The translations under genes and the position numbers were made by a program. Below are positions 56,690-64,000 of a stretch of DNA of 64,000 nt, one piece after another (position 1 is the first letter of the stretch; each line of letters opens with the position of its first letter). Under the pieces are notes generated by a model. It made no database searches. It saw only the letters and a program-made list of their open reading frames with translations, and was not told the DNA's origin. This DNA is from Paractinoplanes polyasparticus (GTDB lineage: Bacteria; Actinomycetota; Actinomycetes; Mycobacteriales; Micromonosporaceae): NCBI RefSeq assembly GCF_019710575.1, contig NZ_JAHWFK010000034.1:248001-312000 (forward strand), in the 5' to 3' direction.

Positions 56690-57807
56690 TTCCGGAACGC
56701 GTTTCTGATCTCCGTGACCAGCACCGCGGGCTGTTCCCAGCCCGGGAAGTGACCGCCCCGCTCCATCTCGTTCCAGCTGATCAGGTTGCGGAACCGGCGC
56801 TCGGCCCATCGACGGGCGATCGGGTACGGCTCGGCGGGGAACAGCGAACACGCCGTGGGAACCTCGACCGGACGGGCGTTCTCCGCCTCCGCGCCGAGCG
56901 GTGTGTCGCGGCGGGCCTCCCAGTACCAACGAGAACTGGAAGCTCCGGTACGGGTGAACCAGTACAGCGCGATGTTGTCCACCTGCCGTTGCAGCGGCAC
57001 CCCGTCGTCGTCCGCGAACGCGGTCAACCTCTCACCCAGCCACGCGGCCAGCCCGGCCGGCGAGTCCAGCAGCGAATAGCCCATCGTCTGCGGTTTGGCA
57101 CCGAGAACGATCGAGTGGGTGCCGTCCACGAACAGGAACTGATCGCGCTGGGCCATCATCGCCTGCTCCCTGGGGTCGGCGCTCTGGCGATCCTCGGGAA
57201 GGGGGGACGCGACGGGCATCGTCAGGTGCAGGCCCACCAGACGCTCGGGCACCTGGGTGGCGAGCTCGATGGTGACGAAAGCGCCCCAGTCGCCGCCGTG
57301 CGCGGCGAACCGCGAGTAGCCCAGCTCGGTCATCAGCGTGGCCCAGGCCCGCGCGGTACGGGCAAGTCCCCAACCGGTTTCAGCCGGGCGTCCACTGAAC
57401 CCGTACCCCGGCAGCGACGGAATCACCACGTGGAAGGCGTCTTCGGCCGAACCGCCGTGCGCGACCGGATCGGTCAGCGGACCGATCAGATCCTCGAACT
57501 CCAGCACGGAACCGGGCCAGCCGTGGGTCAGCAGCAGCGGCACGGCCGACGGCTCGGGCGACCGCACGTGCCAGAACGCGATGTCCAGTCCGTCGATGTG
57601 TACCCGATGGTGACCGATCGCGTTGAACCGTTCTTCCAGCTTCCGCCAGTCGTGGCCGCGCCAGGCCTCGAGCAGTGTGCGCAACCGGTCGAGGGGGACG
57701 CCTTGCGAGGGATCGGTTCCGGGCTCCGGCAGCCTCACCCGGTCGAGGCGCTCGGCCAGATCCCTCAGGTCGGCGTCGGGGATGTGGACGGGATACGGCT
57801 CGATCAT
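56686..57807 (-). CDS. epoxide hydrolase (microsomal EPHX1-like)
   Basis: 373 residues from the ATG at 57807 (GAGGAGCG upstream). N-terminal EHN segment (VHIPDADLRDLAERLDRVRLPEP; LLEAWRGHDWRKLEERFNAIGHHRVHIDGL), oxyanion motif HGWPGS (95-100), PGYGFSGRP, nucleophile Asp173 in AAHGGDWGAFV and the C-terminal His in ERGGHFPGWEQP. Opens epoxides to diols through an ester intermediate. Family length is normal. Probably cotranscribed with the short ORF upstream under promoter 11. Confidence 0.92.
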   Translation of the reverse strand: MIEPYPVHIPDADLRDLAERLDRVRLPEPGTDPSQGVPLDRLRTLLEAWRGHDWRKLEERFNAIGHHRVHIDGLDIAFWHVRSPEPSAVPLLLTHGWPGSVLEFEDLIGPLTDPVAHGGSAEDAFHVVIPSLPGYGFSGRPAETGWGLARTARAWATLMTELGYSRFAAHGGDWGAFVTIELATQVPERLVGLHLTMPVASPLPEDRQSADPREQAMMAQRDQFLFVDGTHSIVLGAKPQTMGYSLLDSPAGLAAWLGERLTAFADDDGVPLQRQVDNIALYWFTRTGASSSRWYWEARRDTPLGAEAENARPVEVPTACSLFPAEPYPIARRWAERRFRNLISWNEMERGGHFPGWEQPAVLVTEIRNAFRN

Positions 57808-57910
57808 GCAGCGCTCCTCGGTCAGTGCGAAATCGGTGTGCCGCCACCCCTGAAGCAGGCAGCAGGCAGCAGGCCGGAGACGGCGCGTCGATCCGCCGAA
57901 CTTCAGAAGG

Positions 57911-58081
57911 TCAACCGTGACGCCCATGATGAGCCTCGGTGGCCGCGTAAAGCTCACACATGCGCTGCTCCCGCGCCGCCGGATCCACCTCGGGTTTCCT
58001 GTAGACCGCAACGGGCATCGCCGTCCGTCCTTCCACCAGGTACGCCATCGGCAACGAATCCGGCGGACCGTGCCAGTCCAA
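57911..58081 (-). CDS. short ORF downstream of dyad-spacer promoter 11, unknown function
   Basis: 56 residues if it starts at the TTG at 58081 (GGAG nine bases upstream); an internal ATG at 58048 is also possible. Upstream codons in the frame overlap the promoter. Sequence LDWHGPPDSLPMAYLVEGRTAMPVAVYRKPEVDPAAREQRM has coding-like composition but no family I know. May be a remnant of a larger protein. Confidence 0.4.
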   Translation of the reverse strand: MDWHGPPDSLPMAYLVEGRTAMPVAVYRKPEVDPAAREQRMCELYAATEAHHGRHG

Positions 58082-58108
58082 GCCAAGCTGCTCCAGTGCC
58101 TCCCTCAG

Positions 58109-58137
58109 TAGAAACCGTGTCGTCACGACACAGTCAA
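58109..58137 (-). promoter_or_regulatory. dyad-spacer promoter 11 (short ORF and epoxide hydrolase)
   Basis: TTGACT (58137-58132), spacer GTGTCGTGACGACACGG, TTTCTA (58114-58109). The core TGTCGT-G-ACGACA is a perfect dyad but with CGT/ACG in place of TCC/GGA, showing that symmetry is kept while bases change. Confidence 0.72.
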
Positions 58138-58415
58138 GCCAAGTGAGCCGCGACACCGCGCCACACGCAGAAGCGCGCCCCCAGCCACTTCGACGAAGCG
58201 AACAAGCCGTCGCGGAGTGCGAGGTCAGACTCTGGAGCCTTGCCTTATGTCAACATTGGACGCGGGCCCCTGTAAGGTCGCGGTGGCCAGCGCAGCCAAG
58301 ACGCGCCGGGCGGCGGGTCCGCCGAGCCCGAGGCGGTCGCCAAACACGTCGCTCCAGGTCGGCTTCTAGGGGCCACGAGCCTGCACGGCGGGCTGGTCCT
58401 GCCTGGCGGGTGCGG

Positions 58416-59990
58416 TCATAAGGTGCAGGTCGCGTCGGCGGCGGGCACCTCGAGGTTGATGAGATAGTCGGCGGCGGCCTGGTTGACGCAGGGATTCGTG
58501 CCGGCAGTCACGATCGTGTGCCCCTCACCGCGCACCGTGAGCAGGGTGCTGCCCAGGGACTCGGCGAGGCGGACAGCTCCGGCGTGCGGTGTGGTGGGGT
58601 CCCCGGTGATCGAGACGACGAGCGTACGGGGAAGCCCTTGGATGTTCTGGGCGTACGGGAAACCCAGGGTGGGCGGGGCCGGCCAATACTCGCAACCGTC
58701 GCGCGCCCCGGTCAGATCGATGCCCGGATCCATGAACGGCGCCGACTTGATGATCGCGGTTCGCAGCTCGTTGCCCTGCTGCTCGCTCAACCGGTCCTCG
58801 TCCATACAGTTGATGGCGTACAGGGCCTCGGCGAAGTTGGTCCAGGCACCCTTCGCGTCCCGGCCGGAGAAGTCGAAACCGAGCTGGGCCAGCTCGTCGC
58901 CGCGGCCCTGCTTCAGCTGGCTGAGTCCCTTGATGATGCGCGGCCAGGCCGCCTGGGTGTAGAGCCCGGAAATCACGCCGCCCACCGCGGCGTCGAAGTT
59001 GAGCTCGCCGCCGAGCGCGGGCACCGGCTTGCCGTACAGCGGGCGAACGAGTTTCTGGAATTCGGCGGTAGCCGCTTTCGGAGCCCGGCCGATCGGACAG
59101 CCGGCCTGCCGAGCACAGAACGCGGCCATGCGGTCGAAGGCCGCCTGGAACCCACTGAACGCGAAGACTCGCCGCTCCACGGTGCCCTGCCGCGAGTCGA
59201 TGGCTCCGTCGAGCAACATCGCGCGAACGTTGCGGGGGAACTGTTCGGCGTACACCGCACCGAGCCGGGTGCCGTAGCTCTGCCCGAGGAAGGTGAGCTT
59301 CTCGTCGCCGAGAACCACGCGCAGGACGTCCATGTCGCGGGCCACATCGCGGGTGCCGAGGTGGGCCAGGGCGTCCGAGCCGCCCGAACCCTTCGCGCAG
59401 CGTTCGACCAAGGCGCGCGTGTCGTCCTCGGTCCACTGGACGGTCGTGCCCTGCGTGGTCAGCGGCACACTGCCCCGATCGGCCTCGGCATCGGTGTAGC
59501 AGTCGACCGCGGGCTCGGTGGAGCCGACACCCCGCGGATCGAACCCGACCAAATCGAACCGCTCGACGACCGGGCTCTTCGCCTTGACCAGCCCGAGGAT
59601 CGTGGTAGCCGCCCCGAACACTCCCGATCCGCCCGGCCCACCCGGATTGGTGACGAGCGAGCCCAGCTTGTCCCCGGTGGCTGCGCGACGGGCCACGGCC
59701 ACTTCGATGGCGCGCACCCCCGGGTCGTCGTAGCTCAGAGGCACCTGCATACGGGTGCACTCCAGCCCGTCGACCAGCCCCATGATGGTGCTTTCGGTCT
59801 CGGTCGTGGCGTAATCGTCGCACTTGGTCCACTGCAGCCTCTGCTGGTGGAAACGGTCGAGCCCCGGCGGCCCGCTGGAGGTCGCCGGAGCCGGTGACTC
59901 CGACGTGCACGCAACAAGCGGTACGAGAAGCGCCACAGCAGCGAGCCAGGACGCTGTTCGAGTGCGCTTTCTTGAAGTCAGCACAGACAT
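58416..59990 (-). CDS. S33 family peptidase lipoprotein, tripeptidyl aminopeptidase-like
   Basis: 524 residues. Lipoprotein signal with lipobox LVAC (Cys28), then MQVPLSYDDP, LVTNPGGPGGSG, FDLVGFDPRGVGSTEPAVDC, nucleophile Ser238 in FLGQSYGTRLGAVYAEQFP, and the TAP-like C-terminal region LVVSITGDPTTPHAGA with the catalytic His in VRGEGHTIVTAG. Extracytoplasmic aminopeptidase or esterase. Two dead fragments of a near relative lie at 39.8 and 42.9 kb. No dyad-spacer promoter precedes it. Confidence 0.92.
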   Translation of the reverse strand: MSVLTSRKRTRTASWLAAVALLVPLVACTSESPAPATSSGPPGLDRFHQQRLQWTKCDDYATTETESTIMGLVDGLECTRMQVPLSYDDPGVRAIEVAVARRAATGDKLGSLVTNPGGPGGSGVFGAATTILGLVKAKSPVVERFDLVGFDPRGVGSTEPAVDCYTDAEADRGSVPLTTQGTTVQWTEDDTRALVERCAKGSGGSDALAHLGTRDVARDMDVLRVVLGDEKLTFLGQSYGTRLGAVYAEQFPRNVRAMLLDGAIDSRQGTVERRVFAFSGFQAAFDRMAAFCARQAGCPIGRAPKAATAEFQKLVRPLYGKPVPALGGELNFDAAVGGVISGLYTQAAWPRIIKGLSQLKQGRGDELAQLGFDFSGRDAKGAWTNFAEALYAINCMDEDRLSEQQGNELRTAIIKSAPFMDPGIDLTGARDGCEYWPAPPTLGFPYAQNIQGLPRTLVVSITGDPTTPHAGAVRLAESLGSTLLTVRGEGHTIVTAGTNPCVNQAAADYLINLEVPAADATCTL

Positions 59991-60691
59991 CCACCAAGAA
60001 CAACAGCCGACCGCCCGCCTCGTTCAGAGCCCTCACGTCACCGCAATCGATGACATGGCGTCACTGGCACCCGAGACGGCCCCAAACATGGCAGAACGGC
60101 CCGGCAAGGCTCCCGCGCTGCCGCGACTGGCCGCGGACGGACGGGCGCGGCCGGTCCAGCCGGCGTGCATCGGGCCGCACAGGGCTCCGGGCTTCCGGAG
60201 TCGGCGACACCCAGCTGAGCAACGTGCACAACAACCAAACCGTCCGCATCGGACTCGCCGTCTCGTCCTCGGCGAGGATCGCCGCGCAGCCAGAATGCGT
60301 TCCCGCGAGCCGGTTGCGACAACTCGCCCGGCGGATCTGGACCGCCAGCCTCGGACCATCCGGCCGCGCCCTCCTCATGCCGCACCTACTCGGGCTGAGT
60401 CAGCCGGTGGGCAGCCCGAGCGCAATTCTCTTGAAGTGAGACCTCATGACTTCCTCTCAGGCCCTCGCCTGGTCACGACTCTGCCATCGTGGCGAGCGAG
60501 TGGAACTCGTGAAACCATGTTGTCGGAACTGATTCGAGATTATGGATATAAGGCTACTAACACGATTTCTGGTTGGTCCAGTTGATCGATTGGCGCCAGC
60601 AGATCGGGCGCTGACCGCCCGCCCTGCGGGTCGGTCGGCCGCGGGTTCGCTGGAGGAAGGTTATCGTCTCGGCCTCGTCAGGGTTCCGGGC
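59991..60691. other. about 700 bases without an intact gene
   Basis: Only a RidA-like scrap (60183-60255) is recognisable. The stretch 60420-60600 is unusually AT-rich for the window (TTATGGATATAAGGCTACTAA) and may hold promoter elements, but I see no matching gene start. Confidence 0.5.
60183..60255 (+). pseudogene. RidA-like fragment
   Basis: SGVGDTQLSNVHNNQTVRIG in one frame matches PGYGDTQLNALHYHQAVRVG of the ridA-like gene at 54328, also at base level around GGCGACACCCAGCT. About 24 codons remain, flanked by unrelated DNA. Confidence 0.6.
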
Positions 60692-61660
60692 TCAAGCTGA
60701 GCGGAGGTCCTCGGGCCGGGCGGCGTTGTCGCGGATGTACTCACTGGGCGTCATGCCGTAGCGACGCTTGAAGAGCCGGGTCAGGTGACTGCCGTCGGTG
60801 AACTGCCAGTAAGCCGCGACCTCGGAGACACTGCGACGGCCGACGGCCAGGGCCGCACGCGCCTCGTCCAGACGGCGGTCGCGGATGTGTGCGGTCAGCG
60901 ACTGGCCTTCGGCCGCGAAAGCCCTTTGCAGCGTACGGACGGAGACGCCCAACTCGCGGGCCAGCAACGCCGACGACAGTCCGGGCTCGGTGAGCAGGCG
61001 GTCGGCGAGTTCACGGGCAGCTCGGGCGAGCACGGGCGCCAGCGCCGAGTCGGTGGCGCTGACGGTGCGTGCGACCACCGCCCGGGTCAGTTCGAGGAGC
61101 GTGGAGCGGACGGCCTCGATCCCCGCCGGTCCCAGCTCGGGCACCGTCTCGTGAACCGCCCGTGCATGGGCCACCAGCAGCCGGATCTCGGCCGCACCGA
61201 GGTCGCCGGTGACCGTGCGGTCGCGCAACTGGGGGCCCAGCACGGCAGCGGGCAGGACGAAGACCTGGGCTGACGAGTGCGGGGGCGTGGCGTAGTGCAC
61301 CAGGCGCCCGACGTGCCGCAGGGCGAACCGCCCGGCCGGGATGGTCAGCTCCGTGTCGCCCCGGGTGCCGCCGAGGGCCCAAACGCCGCGGTGCACGAGC
61401 CACAGGCGAACATGATCCTCGTACAGGGCCTTCGTGGTGGCCGTGCGGACCGGGGTGGCGGTCTCGGCACTGGTGAAGGCCACGTCACCGACCCGGGTGG
61501 CGCGGAACTTCAGGTCGAAACGAGCCGTCGAGTCGGCGCTGAAGGCGGGCATCGGGAAGCTGTCGCCGGTCAGGGTGCTCCACCGACGCTCGACGTCGGC
61601 AAACTTCTCGCGGTCGCCGCATGCTTTCAGCAGCCAGGCGCCCGCTGTAGTGCCACTCAT
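60692..61660 (-). CDS. AraC family transcriptional regulator
   Basis: 322 residues from the ATG at 61660 (MSGTTAGAWLLKACGD). N-terminal AraC_binding_2-type domain (WSTLTGDSFPMPAFSADSTARFDLKFRATRVGDVAFTSAET), C-terminal AraC helix-turn-helix pair: SSALLARELGVSVRTLQRAFAAEGQSLTAHIRDRRLDEARAAL and SVSEVAAYWQFTDGSHLTRLFKRRYGMTPSEYIR. Divergent from an SDR gene across 99 bases, the normal place for a regulator of that gene. Confidence 0.92.
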   Translation of the reverse strand: MSGTTAGAWLLKACGDREKFADVERRWSTLTGDSFPMPAFSADSTARFDLKFRATRVGDVAFTSAETATPVRTATTKALYEDHVRLWLVHRGVWALGGTRGDTELTIPAGRFALRHVGRLVHYATPPHSSAQVFVLPAAVLGPQLRDRTVTGDLGAAEIRLLVAHARAVHETVPELGPAGIEAVRSTLLELTRAVVARTVSATDSALAPVLARAARELADRLLTEPGLSSALLARELGVSVRTLQRAFAAEGQSLTAHIRDRRLDEARAALAVGRRSVSEVAAYWQFTDGSHLTRLFKRRYGMTPSEYIRDNAARPEDLRSA

Positions 61661-61759
61661 CGCGTTCTCCGGTTGCGCCTCGAAGCTGTCGCCGATGTCC
61701 CGGCCGGTGACGCCCACATCCAAGACCGGCGCGGGCCGGTCCTTCTAGGCTCCGACATC

Positions 61760-62536
61760 GTGAACATCCAGAGTAACGGCCGGGTAGCTGTCATCACAGG
61801 CGCCGGCGGAGGGCTCGGCGCCCCGATCGCTCACCGGTTCGCCGCCGACGGCTACACCACGGTGTTTCTCGGCCGGACCGAGCAGACTCTGCGCAGCGCC
61901 GTGGCTGACGGCCCGACCGGCGCCGCCATGCACCCGTGGCCCGGCGACGTGTCCGAACCGGAGGGCATCGCCGCGGAACTGGACGCGGTCGCCGAGCGTT
62001 TCGGCCGGCTCGACGTGCTGGTCAACTGCGCGGGGCTGGCCCTGCCCGGCACGGTCGAAAACCTCGGCGAGGCCGGCTACCGGGCCATGATGAGCGTCAA
62101 CGTCGACGGGGTCTACTTCGCTTCTCGCGCTGCCCTGCCGCACCTGCGGGCCGTCCGCGGCAACATCGTCAACATCGGCTCTATCAGCGGCATCCGGGCC
62201 GACTGGCAGCAGGCCGCCTATGACGCCTCCAAGGGCGCGGTGACCAACCTGACCAATGCCATGGCCCTCGACCACGGCCACGAAATCCGGGTCAATGCCG
62301 TCCATCCCGGCACCACGTTCAGCAGCGACTTCATCCGGACGGTGCTGGCTGAGGGCACCCCTCTGCGGGCCCGCTTCGACGACCGCGTGCCAATGGCCCG
62401 GCCCGGCGACCCAGCCGAGGTGGCCGCCGTCGTGGCTTTCCTCGCCGGTCCCGAGGCGAGCTACGTCAACGGCGCCCAAGTGCCGGTCGACGGCGGTCTC
62501 ACCGCCTCCAACGGGCAGGCCGATCCAACCCGTTGA
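61760..62536 (+). CDS. short-chain dehydrogenase/reductase (SDR)
   Basis: 258 residues from a GTG. Cofactor motif VAVITGAGGGLGAPIAHRFAADG, NCAG in RLDVLVNCAGLALPG, active site NIGSISGIRADWQQAAYDASKG (Ser, Tyr, Lys) and the C-terminal ASYVNGAQVPVDGG. TAGGCT lies eight bases before the GTG and no ribosome site is present, so a leaderless transcript is plausible. Divergent from the AraC gene and followed by a merR gene after 19 bases. Related in build to the SDR pseudogene at 38.9 kb. Confidence 0.9.
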   Translation: MNIQSNGRVAVITGAGGGLGAPIAHRFAADGYTTVFLGRTEQTLRSAVADGPTGAAMHPWPGDVSEPEGIAAELDAVAERFGRLDVLVNCAGLALPGTVENLGEAGYRAMMSVNVDGVYFASRAALPHLRAVRGNIVNIGSISGIRADWQQAAYDASKGAVTNLTNAMALDHGHEIRVNAVHPGTTFSSDFIRTVLAEGTPLRARFDDRVPMARPGDPAEVAAVVAFLAGPEASYVNGAQVPVDGGLTASNGQADPTR

Positions 62537-62555
62537 CCAGCCGGGAGGGGCGGAC

Positions 62556-63296
62556 ATGGCTTGGAGCACCCACGAGCTGGCCGAGCTGGCCGGCACGACG
62601 GTCAACACCGTCCGGTACTACCACCGGGTCGGCCTGCTCGAGGAGCCCGAGCGCCGGCCGAACGGGTACAAGCAGTACGGCGTCCGGCATCTCACCTGCC
62701 TGCTGCGGATCCGGCGAGTCGTGGAGCTGGGGGTGCCGGTCTCGCGGATCGGTGAACTGCAGGGGGACGGACGGCTCGCCGCGGAGGTGCTGAAGCAGGT
62801 CGACGTCGCCTTGGCGGCCGAGATCGAGCGTCTGCGGCAGAGCCGGTCGGCCATCGCCACCATCCTGCGGGCCGGGGCTCCGGTCGACGTCCCGGTGGGC
62901 TTCGAGTCGGTGGCGTCCCGCCTGTCCGCGCACGACACCGCGATCCTGCACGTCTGCGGCCAGATGCTCGATGAGGACGCGATGAAGGACCTGCGCCGGA
63001 TGGCCGAGGCCGGCGCCGACCCGGTCAGCCGGGAGATCGAGGCGCTTCCGGCCGACGCCGACGAACCGGCCCGGCGGCGTCTGGCTGAGCAGTTGGCGCC
63101 GATCCTCGCCCAGCACCTCGTCGACTACCCCTGGCTCACCGATCCGGCGGCCCACCTGACCCGGAGCCGAGACACGGCCCGGCAGACGCTGATCGACGCC
63201 GTGGCCGAGTTCTACAACCCGGCCCAGCTCGACGTGCTGAGCCGGACCGGCATCCTCGCCGGTCTCTTGTACGGCGACGGCGAGGACAGAGCCTGA
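62556..63296 (+). CDS. MerR family transcriptional regulator
   Basis: 246 residues; GGGAGGGG (62542-62549) precedes the ATG. MerR winged helix at the N-terminus (STHELAELAGTTVNTVRYYHRVGLLEEPERRPNGYKQY), coiled coil (LAAEIERLRQSRSAIATIL), and a long helical C-terminal domain of about 140 residues probably for ligand binding, without a cysteine-based metal site. Probably cotranscribed with the SDR gene. Confidence 0.9.
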   Translation: MAWSTHELAELAGTTVNTVRYYHRVGLLEEPERRPNGYKQYGVRHLTCLLRIRRVVELGVPVSRIGELQGDGRLAAEVLKQVDVALAAEIERLRQSRSAIATILRAGAPVDVPVGFESVASRLSAHDTAILHVCGQMLDEDAMKDLRRMAEAGADPVSREIEALPADADEPARRRLAEQLAPILAQHLVDYPWLTDPAAHLTRSRDTARQTLIDAVAEFYNPAQLDVLSRTGILAGLLYGDGEDRA

Positions 63297-63306
63297 CCGG
63301 CCGCGC

Positions 63307-63500
63307 CTACACCATGGCGTTGCCGTTGGCCGACACGTCGGCGACGACCAAGTCGTGAACCACGTCCCGGTGCTCCACGATGTGGCCGTTCTCGAGCCGG
63401 AAAATGTCGACGATGGCCACTGGATTCGGGGCCCAGCCGTGGAAGATCCTGGGTGAAGATCTGATCGCCCTCGTTGAGGGCGCACGCGTTGCCCGCCGAC
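63307..63500 (-). pseudogene. fused remnants of an S33 hydrolase end and a SnoaL-like protein
   Basis: On the minus strand, AGNACALN (compare GSNACALN at the end of the 36442 hydrolase; both share TTGAGGGCGCACGCGTTGC at base level) runs into NEGDQIFTQDLP and then, after a frame change near 63445, FHGWAPNPVAIVDIFRLENGHIVEHRDVVHDLV, the C-terminus of a SnoaL-like protein. No start and mixed origin: not functional. Confidence 0.65.
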
Positions 63501-63523
63501 GACGTAGACACGTTGATCCGGCC

Positions 63524-63562
63524 GCCGACCGGCTCGCCACTTTCTACGCCGACAACCTGTGA
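63524..63562 (+). pseudogene. 3' end of a second dienelactone hydrolase-like gene
   Basis: ADRLATFYADNL-stop on the plus strand, against VDRLATFYADKL-stop of the hydrolase at 45949-46857. It precedes the lysE-like remnant in the same convergent layout as at 46.86 kb, so both genes were duplicated together. Confidence 0.7.
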
Positions 63563-63607
63563 CACTCGCCTCGCCGTCGGAGTGAGCCGCGTCTGCGGCT
63601 CAAGTGC

Positions 63608-64000
63608 TCAGGCCAGGTCGTCCATGGCGAGGAGGCCCGTCAGGCAGAGGAAGGCCGCGCCGGTGCCGGGGTCGACCCGTCGTTGCGTATGGGCTGGAAT
63701 GCCGGTCGTACTGAGGCGGCGACCGACGCTGAGGTAGCCGAGCCCCTATGATCAGCTCGATCAGCAGATAGGTGGCGCCGAGCAGGGCCAGGTTGAAGCT
63801 CGCGCCCGGCGCCGTCGTGTCGGTGACCTGGGGCAGCATGCGGCGAACAGCAGCAGGGCCTTGGGGCTGCTGATCGCCACCGCGAACTCGCGGGTGAGGA
63901 TCGACCGAAGACCGCCACTAGGGTCCGCCGTTGACTCGGTGTCCGGGTCGGCCGGGCGCAGGCCGGATACGCCCAGCCGGGCCAGATGGACCACGCTGAT
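63608..64000 (-). pseudogene. LysE/RhtB exporter, second copy, frameshifted (5' end outside window)
   Basis: Minus strand: VHLARLGVSGLRPADPDTES, SGGLRSILTREFAVAISSPKALLLFAA in one frame, then LPQVTDTTAPGASFNLALLGATYLLIELIIG in the next, then further shifts to a stop at 63608. It aligns with the intact exporter at 46859-47485 along the whole visible length. At least two indels. Confidence 0.78.

Noticed and set aside
37924..58137. Reading the GGAAC elements as ECF sigma factor -35 boxes
   Set aside because: With GGAAC as -35 the -10 would fall inside the coding region for the leaderless members, and spacing to any GTC/CGT box is not constant, whereas TTGAC-N17 spacing is constant in all eleven.
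37924..58137. Dyad-spacer sites as copies of a mobile repeat (REP/MITE)
   Set aside because: Similarity stops at the -35 and -10 edges; bases outside are unrelated, and all copies point at gene starts.

Overview
The window is GC-rich (roughly 70 % over most of its length), densely coded, and carries typical high-GC Gram-positive genes: a UbiD-type menaquinone decarboxylase, system II cytochrome c assembly beside hemL, many SpoIIE/STAS/RsbT-type regulators, MscL and NarL-type two-component pairs. GTG starts and ATGA/GTGA stop-start overlaps are frequent. A filamentous actinobacterium of the Micromonosporaceae (Actinoplanes-like) fits best; this placement is inference. No rRNA genes, CRISPR array, phage structural genes or replication origin were recognised.

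Layout. Bases 1-8.2 kb (mostly minus): 5' part of a UbiD decarboxylase, a secreted protein, then a translationally coupled cytochrome c maturation operon (hemL, histidine phosphatase, TlpA-like thioredoxin, ccdA, resB, ccsB). 8.3-27 kb is a signalling hub: two STAS antagonists, a MerR-thioredoxin pair, a response regulator next to a 1468-residue hybrid kinase with about nine HAMP units, a divergent SpoIIE phosphatase, and an RsbR-RsbS-RsbT stressosome-type operon that continues into a PP2C phosphatase, a histidine kinase and a receiver-PP2C protein. Metabolic genes (DHFR-like, FAD oxidoreductase, S9 peptidase) lie between. 27-35 kb holds mscL, a putative anti-sigma protein, an eroded dehydrogenase/AraC pair, a CGNR protein, sthA and a NarL-type two-component operon.

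At 35.03 kb a tRNA-Lys gene stops just after its anticodon arm, and the character of the DNA changes. From there to the right end the window is a mosaic: remnants of IS701, IS256 and IS1380 transposases, many frameshifted genes, and several truncated second copies of genes found elsewhere in the same 29 kb (S33 peptidase, LuxR-type regulator, RidA, LysE, dienelactone hydrolase). Among these lie apparently intact genes for hydrolases, an epoxide hydrolase, a carboxylesterase, a methyltransferase, a SnoaL-like protein, an LtrA protein, LysE and several regulators.

The most notable signal is a promoter class that occurs eleven times between 37.9 and 58.1 kb and was not noticed elsewhere. Each copy has a TTGA-type -35, a spacer of exactly 17 bases containing a TGTT-N5-AACA-like dyad, and a -10 region of TTTCCA or TGTCGG type. 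The copies precede unrelated genes on both strands, several at leaderless distance, and the flanks differ, so they look like one regulon under a repressor, perhaps the TetR protein at 48.9 kb, rather than copies of a repeat.
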